DNA of 64,000 bases from CAXXHQ01 sp963665265 (lineage in GTDB: Bacteria; Planctomycetota; Planctomycetia; Pirellulales; Thermoguttaceae). Position 1 is the first letter of the stretch. Each line of letters opens with the position of its first letter. The notes beneath the pieces were generated by a model, which had not been told where the DNA came from, made no database searches, and was given only the letters and a program-made list of their open reading frames with translations. The position numbers were made by a program, and so were the translations under genes. The stretch is taken from the NCBI GenBank assembly GCA_963665265.2, contig OY762224.2, positions 1,798,001 to 1,862,000 of the forward strand, read 5' to 3'. This document shows, piece after piece, positions 52,684 through 60,797 of this stretch.

Positions 52684-54428
52684 TGCTTATCGCTCTTTGG
52701 GTTGATTTCGGATTCGTCGCCGGCGAGCTGCATAAGTCGTTCGACGAGGTTTTCGCCTTTTGCGGCGCTTTCACCGAGGAAACCGGCGATCTTTTCCGCC
52801 ATTTTCAATTGGTGGTCAAGCAATTCGCGAGCTTGCATGACGGTTTGTTCGCGGAGCCGATCGAGCTGCTCTTGATTCATGCGAGTGTTCGTCAGGTTGA
52901 CGAAGATGCCGACGTATTGTTTTTCGTCGAGCAGCTTATACATGATTTGGTGGCAATAGACGCCGTATTTGCGGTGATCGATCATCGCTTCGATGACGTT
53001 TTCCTGGCCGGCGGCGAGACGCTCAAACGGCTCGGGGTCCATTAGGTAGGAGATCGGCAGGCCGGCCACGGCGTCGGAGCAAGTGAAGAATTTTCGGAAG
53101 GCCGGGTTCATCGAAAGGATGTGGAGTTGATCGTCGAGGATGACGATTCCGTTGGGGCTGGTGTCGATGATGCGATCGACGCGTTGTTCGGCGAGCCGTC
53201 GCATGCGCGGGAGGCACATTTCGGGGACGGCGAGGCCGCGAAGAACGGCGATGGCTTTTTCTCGGCAAGAGGGATAGCCGCAGGCGCCGCAGTTGAGTTG
53301 GTCTTCAAGGCGGGTCTTGCCGGTTATTTCAAGGGCGTGCCGAATTTGCTCCTCGGAGAATTCGACTTCGACGTCTTCAGGGCGAGGAACGAACGGCGTA
53401 CGAAGGTCAAGCGTTTGCGGCGAATGCGGGATTTCGCCGGGGTTATCTTCGGCGTATTGCAGGGCTTTGACGCGACGGACGAAGAGGTTGTCGGATTTGA
53501 CGGGAACGCCCGGTCCGTTGACGCAGCCGAGCGGACAGAACAACGGCTCGATCATCATCGGATGAGTGTCTTCTTGCAGACTGTTGAGGACGAGCCGCAT
53601 CTCTTCGAAGCCGCTGACGGCGGCCATTTCGCCGCGGAACATTTCGTCGCTCCAGCCGGCGGTGCGGAGGCAGCCTCCCTCCAGGGCGAAGAGGCGGGCG
53701 AAGCCTTCGGGCTTTTCGTCGAAGTCGCTTTCCTCGCAGGCGGAGAGATCGATCGATTCGGAGTCGAACCACTCTTCAAGCTCTTGATAGGTGAGAACGC
53801 AATCGACGAGGCCGTCAAACTCGGGACGATCGGCCTCGGCTTTTTTGGCGATGCAAGGCCCGATGAAGACGGTCTTGATTTCGTCGCCGAATTTTTCTTT
53901 GATTCGCTTGGCGTGCGCGATCATCGGCGAGACGACCGGCATGAGGAAGGGGATAAGTTCGGGGCGATAGCGTTCGACGTATCGGACGGCGGCGGGGCAC
54001 GCGGTGCATATCCACGGCTTGGTAGGACTGTCGGCGGCGACTTGGGCGGTGGCTTGCGCGGCGTAATAGGCGCCGATCGCGGTTTCGCCGACGTAGGAAA
54101 AACCGAGCTGGCGCAGAGCGGAAGGGATTCGTCCTCGGCGCCAATCGGTGTAGACGGCGGAGAAGGACGGGGCCAAGCTGGCGGCGAGTTTGCCGCCTTC
54201 GGCGAGAAAACGCTTGACGCGCTCTAGGTCGTTGCGGAAGCATTTAGCGCCTTGAGGGCATTCGCGAACGCAGGTTCCGCACCCGATGCAGCGTTGCTCG
54301 ATGACGCTGGCTTGGCCGTCGTGCATGCGAATGGCTTTGACGGGACAGACGCGAACGCAGCGATAGCAATCGCGGCATTGCGCTTTGTTCGTGAACACGA
54401 CCTGACGAGTAGGAACCGGAGCGTCCAT
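52653..54428 (-). CDS. hydS: Sensory-type [FeFe] hydrogenase with PAS domain (HydS, group C-like)
   Basis: A 591-residue protein. The N-terminal ferredoxin domain has CRDCYRCVRVCPVKAI and CIGCGTCVRECPQGA, two 4Fe-4S clusters. The hydrogenase domain has L1 ICTACPAAV, L2 FIGPCIAKKAEAD and L3 PLFCPLGCVNGPG. An extra cluster motif is CGACGYPSCREKAI with a CLPRM Cys. A PAS domain follows (RIIDTSPNGIVILDDQLHIL). In L1 the canonical TSCCP is TACP, so the proton-transfer Cys is Ala while the cluster-binding Cys is kept; that is a known mark of the sensory group. It should sense H2 or redox rather than make H2 fast. AGGAGAACGTC precedes the ATG. Confidence 0.92.
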   Translation of the reverse strand: MDAPVPTRQVVFTNKAQCRDCYRCVRVCPVKAIRMHDGQASVIEQRCIGCGTCVRECPQGAKCFRNDLERVKRFLAEGGKLAASLAPSFSAVYTDWRRGRIPSALRQLGFSYVGETAIGAYYAAQATAQVAADSPTKPWICTACPAAVRYVERYRPELIPFLMPVVSPMIAHAKRIKEKFGDEIKTVFIGPCIAKKAEADRPEFDGLVDCVLTYQELEEWFDSESIDLSACEESDFDEKPEGFARLFALEGGCLRTAGWSDEMFRGEMAAVSGFEEMRLVLNSLQEDTHPMMIEPLFCPLGCVNGPGVPVKSDNLFVRRVKALQYAEDNPGEIPHSPQTLDLRTPFVPRPEDVEVEFSEEQIRHALEITGKTRLEDQLNCGACGYPSCREKAIAVLRGLAVPEMCLPRMRRLAEQRVDRIIDTSPNGIVILDDQLHILSMNPAFRKFFTCSDAVAGLPISYLMDPEPFERLAAGQENVIEAMIDHRKYGVYCHQIMYKLLDEKQYVGIFVNLTNTRMNQEQLDRLREQTVMQARELLDHQLKMAEKIAGFLGESAAKGENLVERLMQLAGDESEINPKSDKQWLRDTYTSK

Positions 54429-54633
54429 GACGTTCTCCTATTTTATGCCGAGCCGCTACGACCGCGGAACGGTTACTTAGCGCAGAACGCAATGGAATCG
54501 CGCTAACCCGCAAAAAGGGAATATATTGTCGGAGATGCGCCTTGGCGGTTCCGATTTCGTATTCAATTATACCACTTCGCGGGAAAAATGCGCCAGGAGG
54601 CGAAGAGAAGGATTTTATGTGAAAAAGTAAAAT

Positions 54634-54725
54634 GCCTCATGCCCTCTTTCGCTTGCAAGCAACCAACGGGGCACGTCATGATGCAAATCAAACTGATTGC
54701 TTACAAGCGAACGACGACATGAGGC
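54634..54725. repeat. 92-bp imperfect inverted repeat between hydA and hydS
   Basis: Outer arms GCCTCATG (54634-54641) and CATGAGGC (54718-54725) pair perfectly. Inner arms TTCGCTTGCAAGCAA (54648-54662) and TTGCTTACAAGCGAA (54697-54711) pair at 14 of 15 positions. The loop is about 34 bases. It would fold as a long hairpin in RNA, or be a MITE-like relic. Confidence 0.8.
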
Positions 54726-54804
54726 TCGGATCGCAAAATACGTTTTCGTCGCCAGGCCGGAGCCTGGCGACGGGGGAGTTTTTAGTCGGTAATCAGGAAT
54801 GTTT

Positions 54805-54839
54805 TAGGGTGGGACTCGCGGAGCTCGGCCCACCCTACA
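54805..54839. repeat. Dispersed hairpin repeat, GTGGGACTCGC type, copy 3
   Basis: TAGGGTGGGACTCGC and GCTCGGCCCACCCTA form arms at both ends. It lies 11 bases past the hydA stop. Copies 1 and 2 are at 4576 and 4888, about 50 kb away. Confidence 0.8.
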
Positions 54840-54849
54840 ATTCCGCATG

Positions 54850-56868
54850 TTACTTAGCGACCGAAGCGAGGCATTCCTGGATAGCCGCGAAGGCTTGTTC
54901 CGGGGTGCAATGCTCGATGATCTTGCCGCCGACTTGGATCGTCGGGCCGCGATCGCATTTTTCAAAGCAGAACGTGGCTTGCACGTCCACCTTGTCTTCA
55001 AGGTCTTGGCTTTCGATGTAATCGACCAAGGCCTTGAGCAACGATTGCGAACCGCGGATGAAGCAGCTCGTTCCGACGCAGACCGAAACGGTGAGTTTCT
55101 TGGAGTCGCCGGTTCCTTCCATGATCGAGATCGGCTCGCCGTGGATGCGGCGGCGATGTTGATACTTGGTGTGGAGGAGGCGATGCGCGGTCTTGCCGCC
55201 GATTTCGCCTTCCATGTGGTCGGCATAGCACTGGGTGAGGATGTGGTTATCCTGCGACTTGTGCAACTGCATCATTTTGTCGGTCGTGTAGAGACCTTTG
55301 GCGCGGAGCTTTTTGGCGTCTCCGTCGCGGCAGATCGGCTGACCGGCGCCGCCGATGCAACCGCCAGGGCAGGCCATGACCTCGACGAGGTCGTAGTCGC
55401 ATTCGCCGGCGCGGATTTTATCGACGAGGTCCATGGCGTTGCGAAGACCGGAGACGACGGCCAACTTGACCGAGACGTCGCCGACGGTGAAGGTCGCTTC
55501 GCGGAGCCCCGAGTCGGTGCGGACTTCTTGGAAATCGACGTTATCGAGTCGAACGCCCTTGATCTTTTCGACGGCGTAGCGAAGAACGGCTTCGGTGACT
55601 CCGCCGGAGGCTCCGAAAATGACGCCGGCGCCGGTCTTGAAGCCCATCGGCATATCGAGCGATTGGGGCTCAAGATCTTCGAAGCGGAGGCCGGCTTCTT
55701 CGATCATGCGGGCCAACTCTTGCGTGGTCAGCACGTGATCGACGTCGGGGCGACCGTTGACGCGGAACTTGGCCAACTTGGCTTCGAACTTTTTGGCCGT
55801 GCAGGGCATGACCGAGACGATGACCAAGTTTTCGGGGGCGACATCCAAACGTTTGGGAAGAATTTCCTTGGCCAACGCGCCGAACATTTGTTGCGGCGAG
55901 CGGCAGCTTGAAAGGTTGCCCAGCAAATCGGGGCAGAATTGTTCGGCGAACTTGATCCAGGCCGGGCAGCAAGAGGTGAATTGCGGGAGCTTTTCCCCTT
56001 TGGTCTTGCGTCCGATGAACTCTTCGGCCTCTTCGAGGACGGTGAGGTCGGCGGCGAAGGAGGTGTCGTAGACTTGGTCGAAGCCCATCGCCTTCAAGGC
56101 GGCGACCATACGGCCGGTCTCGACGGCGCCGGGCTCGTAGCCGAACTCTTCGCCGAGGGCGACGCGGACGGCCGGCGCGATTTGCGCGACGACTTTCTTG
56201 GTCGGGTCTTCGAGGGCTTTCCAGACGTCGTTGATTTCGGATTTCGGAGTCAACGCGCCGGTCGGGCAGATCGCAGCGCAGAGGCCGCAGTTGACGCACT
56301 CGACTTCGGCGAGGTCTTTTCCGTAGGCGGGAATGACGCAGGAGTTGGCTCCGCGGTGGGCGAAGTCGATGGCGCCGACGCCTTGGATTTCGTCGCAGGC
56401 GCGGACGCAGTCGCCGCAGAGGATGCACTTGTTCGGATTTCGGACCAGCGAGGGGGACGAGACGTCGACCGGCTGGATTTGGTAGGTCTGCTTAAAGCGG
56501 ACGTTCTCGACGCCCAAACGGCGTGAGAGGCGTTGCAGTTCGCAATCGTCGCTCTTGGCGCAGGAAGGGCAGTTTTGTTCGTGGTTCGCCAGAATAAGTT
56601 CGAGGGCGATTTTCCGCATCTCGCGGATTTCTTGAGTGTGGGTGCGAATGACCATTCCCGGCTCGGGAGGAATCGAGCAGCTAGGTTGGATTCCGCGACC
56701 TTGCACCTCGACCAAGCAGAGGCGGCAGGCGCCGTAGATGCTGAGTTGAGAGTGGTAACAGAACGTGGGAATGTCGATGCCCGCCTTTCGCGCGACATCG
56801 AGAATATTGCGCTCGCCGTCGATCGGCACCGTAAGGTGATCGATGATCATAGTCGGCTTAGTGTCCAT
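54850..56868 (-). CDS. hydA: NADH-linked [FeFe] hydrogenase catalytic subunit HydA
   Basis: A 672-residue enzyme. In order: 2Fe-2S domain (IPTFCYHSQLSIYGACRLC), His/Cys 4Fe-4S domain (NHEQNCPSCAKSDDCELQ), two ferredoxin clusters (CILCGDCVRACDE, CVNCGLCAAICPTGA), then the H-cluster domain with L1 TSCCPAWIKFAEQ, L2 VMPCTAKKFEA and L3 VMACPGGCIGGAGQP. The small-subunit region follows. A thioredoxin-like 2Fe-2S end (VCVGTSCFIRGS, FCFEKCDRGP) closes the protein. The complete motifs mean an active H2 catalyst. With HydB and HydC it should couple NADH (and perhaps ferredoxin) oxidation to H2. The ATG at 56868 has GGAG upstream. Maturases HydE, HydF and HydG are not in the window. Confidence 0.95.
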   Translation of the reverse strand: MDTKPTMIIDHLTVPIDGERNILDVARKAGIDIPTFCYHSQLSIYGACRLCLVEVQGRGIQPSCSIPPEPGMVIRTHTQEIREMRKIALELILANHEQNCPSCAKSDDCELQRLSRRLGVENVRFKQTYQIQPVDVSSPSLVRNPNKCILCGDCVRACDEIQGVGAIDFAHRGANSCVIPAYGKDLAEVECVNCGLCAAICPTGALTPKSEINDVWKALEDPTKKVVAQIAPAVRVALGEEFGYEPGAVETGRMVAALKAMGFDQVYDTSFAADLTVLEEAEEFIGRKTKGEKLPQFTSCCPAWIKFAEQFCPDLLGNLSSCRSPQQMFGALAKEILPKRLDVAPENLVIVSVMPCTAKKFEAKLAKFRVNGRPDVDHVLTTQELARMIEEAGLRFEDLEPQSLDMPMGFKTGAGVIFGASGGVTEAVLRYAVEKIKGVRLDNVDFQEVRTDSGLREATFTVGDVSVKLAVVSGLRNAMDLVDKIRAGECDYDLVEVMACPGGCIGGAGQPICRDGDAKKLRAKGLYTTDKMMQLHKSQDNHILTQCYADHMEGEIGGKTAHRLLHTKYQHRRRIHGEPISIMEGTGDSKKLTVSVCVGTSCFIRGSQSLLKALVDYIESQDLEDKVDVQATFCFEKCDRGPTIQVGGKIIEHCTPEQAFAAIQECLASVAK

Positions 56869-56975
56869 GCGTCGCTCCATATATTCAATCAGATAATTCA
56901 GTTGTGTGTTGTAAAGTTTTTTTGGAAAAGGGCCGCCGCGGGGCGGCGCCTTTTCCGGAATAACGACGGACGGCG

Positions 56976-58901
56976 TTAAACGCCGACGATGGCGTGGAAC
57001 TTGCAAGCCGAGAGGCATGCGCCGCACTTGATGCACTTTTCAGCGTCAATCTTATGCGGTTGCTTGCGCTCGCCGGTGATCGCGCCGACCGGGCATTTGC
57101 GGGTGCACACGGTGCATCCTTTGCACATGTCGGCGAGGATTTCCGGACGACGGAGAGCTTTGCATTGACCGGCGGGGCAACGCTTTTGGAAAACGTGGGC
57201 TTCGACTTCGGCGCGGAAGTTCCGCAAGGTCGAAAGGACGGGGTTGGGCGCCGTTTTTCCGAGTCCGCAGAGCGAACCCTTGCGAACGGCTTGGGCCAAC
57301 TGCGTCAGCAAAGTGAGGGTGTTCTCGTCGGCGCGGCCTTCGATAATGTCGTCCAAGAGGGCGAGCATCTGCTTCGTGCCTTCGCGACAGAGAACGCACT
57401 TGCCGCACGATTCGTTTTGAGTGAACTGCATGAAGAAGCGGGCCACGCTGACCATGCAGGTTTGCTTGTTCATGACCACGAGACCGCCGGAGCCGACCAT
57501 GGCGCCGACGCCTTGGAGCGAGTCGAAGTCCATGGGGAGGTCGAGGTGCTCTTCGGTCAAGCAACCGCCGGACGGACCGCCGATTTGAACGGCTTTAAAG
57601 CACTCGTTGGTGACTTCGCCGTCGTCGTTGATGACGCCGCCGCCGATTTCGAGGACGATTTGGCGGAGGGTAGCGCCGAAGGGAACTTCGATCAATCCGG
57701 TGTTGGCGACGTGGCCGGTGAGAGCGAAAGTCTTGGTGCCGGGGGATTTTTGCGTTCCGACCGCGCGGAAATTCGCGGCGCCGTCCTTAATGATCAAAGG
57801 AATCGAGGCGAGCGTCTCGACGTTGTTGATGACGGTCGGTTTTCCCCAGAGACCGCTTTGAGCGGGGAACGGGGGCTTGGGACGCGGCATGCCGCGTTTG
57901 CCTTCGATCGAAGCCATCAAAGCGGTTTCTTCGCCGCACACGAAAGCGCCGGCGCCTTCCATCACGCTCAAACGGAAGCTATGCGGAGTGCCGAAAAGGT
58001 TATCGCCGAGGAGGCCCTTGGCTTCGGCGTCGGCGACGGCGCGGCGAACGCGACGAACGGCCAACGGATATTCGGCGCGAACGTAGACGAAACCTTCGTC
58101 GGCGTCGATCGCTTTGGCCGCGATCATCATGCCTTCGATGACGGCGTGCGGATTGCCTTCCATGACGCTACGGTCCATGAAAGCGCCGGGATCGCCCTCG
58201 TCGCCGTTGCAGACGACGTATTTCTTTTCATTTTCTTGACGCCGGGTGAGATCCCATTTGCGACCGGTCGGGAATCCTCCTCCGCCTCGTCCGCGGAGAC
58301 CGGAGAGCGAGACCTCGTCGCAGACGGCTTCGGCAGTCATGTCGCGATAGGCCCGCATGGCGGCGGCGTAACCGCCGTTGGCGATGTACTCGTTGATATC
58401 CTCGGGATCGATCATGCCGCAGGACTTAAGGACGGTACGGCGTTGTTTGGCGTAGAAGGGGATGTCCTCTTGGCCGCGACAGTGACGCTCGTCGGCCGGG
58501 TTGACGTAGAGCAAGCGGTCGATGAGCTTGCCGTCGACCAAAGTGGTTTGGACGATCTCTTCGACGTCTTCAGCCTTGACCTTGGTATAGAGGATTCCGT
58601 CGGGCTCGATCGTGACGAGCGGTCCCATTTGGCAGAAGCCTTGGCAACCGCTCTTGGAGACGAGCGTGCTTTTGTCCGCCGGCTTCTCTTCGGGTTTGAG
58701 TTCGACGACGACGGGCATTCCCGCGGCGGCGATGGATTTGACGAAGGCGTCGTAAACTTTGAGCGCGCCGCCGGCCATGCAACCGGTGCCGGCGCAGATG
58801 ATGATGCGACGGGACACCGAGGCGCGACAGGCTTCATATTGTTTTGCGACGGCCTGGAGATCGATATTTGAAGCGTTCATTTCCTCTTTCTTTGCAATCA
58901 T
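56976..58901 (-). CDS. hydB: NADH-binding hydrogenase subunit HydB (NuoF-like)
   Basis: A 641-residue flavoprotein. The N-terminal 2Fe-2S thioredoxin-like part has ICAGTGCMAGGA and SGCQGFCQMGP. The NuoF core shows LRGRGGGGFPTGRKWD (NADH/FMN), NGDEGDPGAFMDR, GAGAFVCGEETALMASIEGKRG, and the 4Fe-4S motif ESCGKCVLCREGT. Two C-terminal ferredoxin clusters close it (CKGCTVCTRKCPVGAI, CIKCGACLSACKFHAI). It is the NADH-oxidising unit of the HydABC complex. The start overlaps the hydC stop as ATGA. A 107-base gap separates it from hydA. Confidence 0.95.
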   Translation of the reverse strand: MIAKKEEMNASNIDLQAVAKQYEACRASVSRRIIICAGTGCMAGGALKVYDAFVKSIAAAGMPVVVELKPEEKPADKSTLVSKSGCQGFCQMGPLVTIEPDGILYTKVKAEDVEEIVQTTLVDGKLIDRLLYVNPADERHCRGQEDIPFYAKQRRTVLKSCGMIDPEDINEYIANGGYAAAMRAYRDMTAEAVCDEVSLSGLRGRGGGGFPTGRKWDLTRRQENEKKYVVCNGDEGDPGAFMDRSVMEGNPHAVIEGMMIAAKAIDADEGFVYVRAEYPLAVRRVRRAVADAEAKGLLGDNLFGTPHSFRLSVMEGAGAFVCGEETALMASIEGKRGMPRPKPPFPAQSGLWGKPTVINNVETLASIPLIIKDGAANFRAVGTQKSPGTKTFALTGHVANTGLIEVPFGATLRQIVLEIGGGVINDDGEVTNECFKAVQIGGPSGGCLTEEHLDLPMDFDSLQGVGAMVGSGGLVVMNKQTCMVSVARFFMQFTQNESCGKCVLCREGTKQMLALLDDIIEGRADENTLTLLTQLAQAVRKGSLCGLGKTAPNPVLSTLRNFRAEVEAHVFQKRCPAGQCKALRRPEILADMCKGCTVCTRKCPVGAITGERKQPHKIDAEKCIKCGACLSACKFHAIVGV

Positions 58902-59413
58902 GGCGTGTTTTCCTTCGCGAGGATGTCGTCAACGAGTTGCAACGCTTTTTGCGGGTTCATGAGCCCGTGAACGTCGTCGTTGACGACCACGACGGGAGCT
59001 AAGCCGCACGCGCCCAAGCAGGAGACCGTTTCGACGGTGAACAGCATGTCGGGAGTGGTGTTTTTGCTTGCGTCGAGACCGAGACGGTTGTGGAGAGCGT
59101 CGAGGATGTCGATCGAACCGCGGACGTGACAGGCGGTGCCGTCACAGAGGCGGATCGTGTATTTTCCTTTCGGCTTCAACGTGAAGTGCGAATAGAAAGT
59201 GGCCACGCCGAAAATGCGGGCGGGGGGCAAACCGAGCGAAGTCGCGACGAAAGTCAAAACCTCTTCGGGCAAGTAACGGTATTCCTCTTGCACCTCTTGC
59301 AAGATCGGAATAAGCCGCGACGGGTTTCGTTGGTGGCGATCTAAAATCTCGCACACCTTGGCGAACTGTCGCGATTTCGAGGCGTCGTGCGGCGCCGCCT
59401 GCTCTAGTTCCAT
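58898..59413 (-). CDS. hydC: Hydrogenase 2Fe-2S subunit HydC (NuoE-like)
   Basis: A 171-residue thioredoxin-like [2Fe-2S] protein. The helical N-terminal half has LIPILQEVQEEYRYLPEEVL, typical of NuoE. The cluster Cys are in LCDGTACHVRGS and SCLGACGLAPVVVVND. It passes electrons between HydB and HydA. Its ATG lies 10 bases inside the 3' end of rex, and its stop overlaps hydB, so rex-hydC-hydB-hydA are tightly coupled. Confidence 0.95.
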   Translation of the reverse strand: MELEQAAPHDASKSRQFAKVCEILDRHQRNPSRLIPILQEVQEEYRYLPEEVLTFVATSLGLPPARIFGVATFYSHFTLKPKGKYTIRLCDGTACHVRGSIDILDALHNRLGLDASKNTTPDMLFTVETVSCLGACGLAPVVVVNDDVHGLMNPQKALQLVDDILAKENTP

Positions 59414-60165
59414 TTTTCATTCTCCTCGATGTCGTATTCCAAAGACTCAGCGTCTTCGTCTTCAAGTTCAGATTCGGCAATTGCCTCGGCCTGGGCGATG
59501 ATCGACGGGGCTTCGGCATTTTGTTTTCGCAACGCCTCGGCCAACCGGCTCGATAAAACGGCGAGGCTGGCGGAAAGCTTGACGTCTTCGACGATAACGG
59601 TCGAAGGGACTTCAAGCTTAACGGGGGTATAGTTCCAAATCGCGCGCATGCCTGATTGGACCATAAAATTGGCTGCTTCTTGGGCGGCGGCGGCGGGAAC
59701 GGTGAGCACGCCCATGAGAACGTGCATACGCAACGCGAGATCACGAAGCTTATCCAGATGAAAGATTTCCTTGCCGTGGACCGAGGCGCCGATCTTTGCG
59801 GGATCGACGTCGAACGCGGCGACCAAACGGAGGCCGAATTCGGCGAAACCTTGGTATCCGAGCAAGGCGCGTCCTAAGTCGCCGGCGCCGACCACAAAAG
59901 CGTCCCGGGTGTTGTTCCACCCTAGAAATTTTTCTATGGCGCTGATGAGCGCCTGAACGTTGTAGCCGACCTTGGGTTTGCCGACGATGCCCGTCATCGC
60001 CAAGTCCTTACGGACTTGCGTGCTGACTAAGCCTAGCTCCTCGCTGATGTGCGTGCAAGAAACGACGTCCCGACCGCGCGCCTTTAACGTTTGTAATAGG
60101 CGCAAGTAGGTCGGCAACCTGCGGACGCTGGGGAGCGGAGCGATTCTTCCGAAGTCGTCTGCCAT
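59404..60165 (-). CDS. rex: Redox-sensing transcriptional repressor Rex
   Basis: A 253-residue repressor sensing NADH/NAD+. The N-terminal winged helix shows LPTYLRLLQTLKARGRDVVS and LGLVSTQVRKDLAMTGIVG. The Rossmann domain has FVVGAGDLGRALLGY and VAAFDVDPAKIG, with VPAAAAQEAANFMV and AIWNYTPVKLEVP later. The C-terminal 45 residues form a Glu/Asp-rich tail (ESELEDEDAESLEYDIEENE), longer than in Bacillus Rex. As first gene of the hydrogenase operon it probably represses the operon when NADH is low. AAGGA precedes the ATG; TATATC about 30 bases upstream could be a -10. Confidence 0.94.
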   Translation of the reverse strand: MADDFGRIAPLPSVRRLPTYLRLLQTLKARGRDVVSCTHISEELGLVSTQVRKDLAMTGIVGKPKVGYNVQALISAIEKFLGWNNTRDAFVVGAGDLGRALLGYQGFAEFGLRLVAAFDVDPAKIGASVHGKEIFHLDKLRDLALRMHVLMGVLTVPAAAAQEAANFMVQSGMRAIWNYTPVKLEVPSTVIVEDVKLSASLAVLSSRLAEALRKQNAEAPSIIAQAEAIAESELEDEDAESLEYDIEENEKWN

Positions 60166-60797
60166 AAAGCGATCCTTAAAGATTGCGGGAAAGGGATATA
60201 AAACGGGCGTCGTCGATGCAAGTCAGTGGTGAGTAAGCGTTCTGCCCGGGGGGGTGCGATTGGGCTGCGCTAAACTTTGTTGAAGTTGTTCTAGCCGGTA
60301 ATTTTGGGTTGGGGCATGTGCAATCGGAACGGAGTTCGGACTGCGGTCACTCAACAAAGCGATACAAGAGTATCGATATTTGCATATCGATAATTGATTC
60401 TCCATACAAGATTATTTGTTTTCGGGAGTGATGTCAAGGAAGTTTCGAGAAAGTTTTATCGAATGAGGTAAGTAAAGACAGTTGAAATTGTCGAAATTGG
60501 TTTCGGATGGGGTGGTTGGGGGGGATGGTGTGGTAGTTGGACCTCGTCGGCTTTGGCAGAGCTTGGGCGATTGAGGTTTTTGGGAAATGCTTTGGCTAAC
60601 AAGCAGCCAGCTACGCCCGAAACGTTCCGTTTTGCCTAGGCACGCTCTTGCTAGCAAGCCGCCGGCGGCGCAGGCTTGAAAAGATGCAGATGGTGCAAAA
60701 AAGCTCGCTTTGCAATAGATGCTGTCGAAAGAGGCGAAGATTGGGTACACTGTCGTCAGAACAGATTCCACTTCTTTTTTCTCCCGTGAATTCAATC
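60166..60797. other. 632-bp gap between divergent rex operon and GH127
   Basis: No gene is supported. It should hold the promoters of both units. It contains the twin palindrome at 60371-60392. No sequence like the Rex operator TTGTGAA-N6-TTCACAA was found. Short frames in the right half have no family resemblance. Confidence 0.65.
60371..60392. promoter_or_regulatory. Two TATCGATA palindromes 6 bp apart, operator candidate
   Basis: TATCGATA-TTTGCA-TATCGATA: the 8-bp self-complementary word occurs twice with centres 14 bp apart. It lies about 206 bases upstream of rex and 405 bases upstream of GH127. The geometry suggests a binding site for a dimeric regulator. Confidence 0.5.

Larger units (their letters stand above)
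54429..54849. other. 421-bp gap between hydA and hydS
   Basis: No gene is supported. It holds the inverted repeat at 54634-54725, the palindrome CGTCGCCAGGC/GCCTGGCGACG near 54747-54772 and the GTGGGACTCGC repeat at 54805-54839. The promoter for hydS and the phosphatase is expected in 54430-54600 (minus strand), but I found no clear box pair. Confidence 0.7.

Noticed and set aside
51577..52875. Plus-strand frame of 432 codons opposite the phosphatase and hydS end
   Set aside because: The minus-strand phosphatase has clear PP2C motifs; this frame is low-complexity Ala/Gly/Asp/Phe without motifs.
56994..58871. Long plus-strand open frame of about 625 codons opposite hydB
   Set aside because: It is a shadow of hydB; the minus strand carries the complete NuoF motifs.
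60412..60795. Minus-strand frame of 127 codons between rex and GH127
   Set aside because: No similarity to a family and it overlaps the expected GH127 promoter; composition is biased toward Ser and Pro by repeats of simple words.
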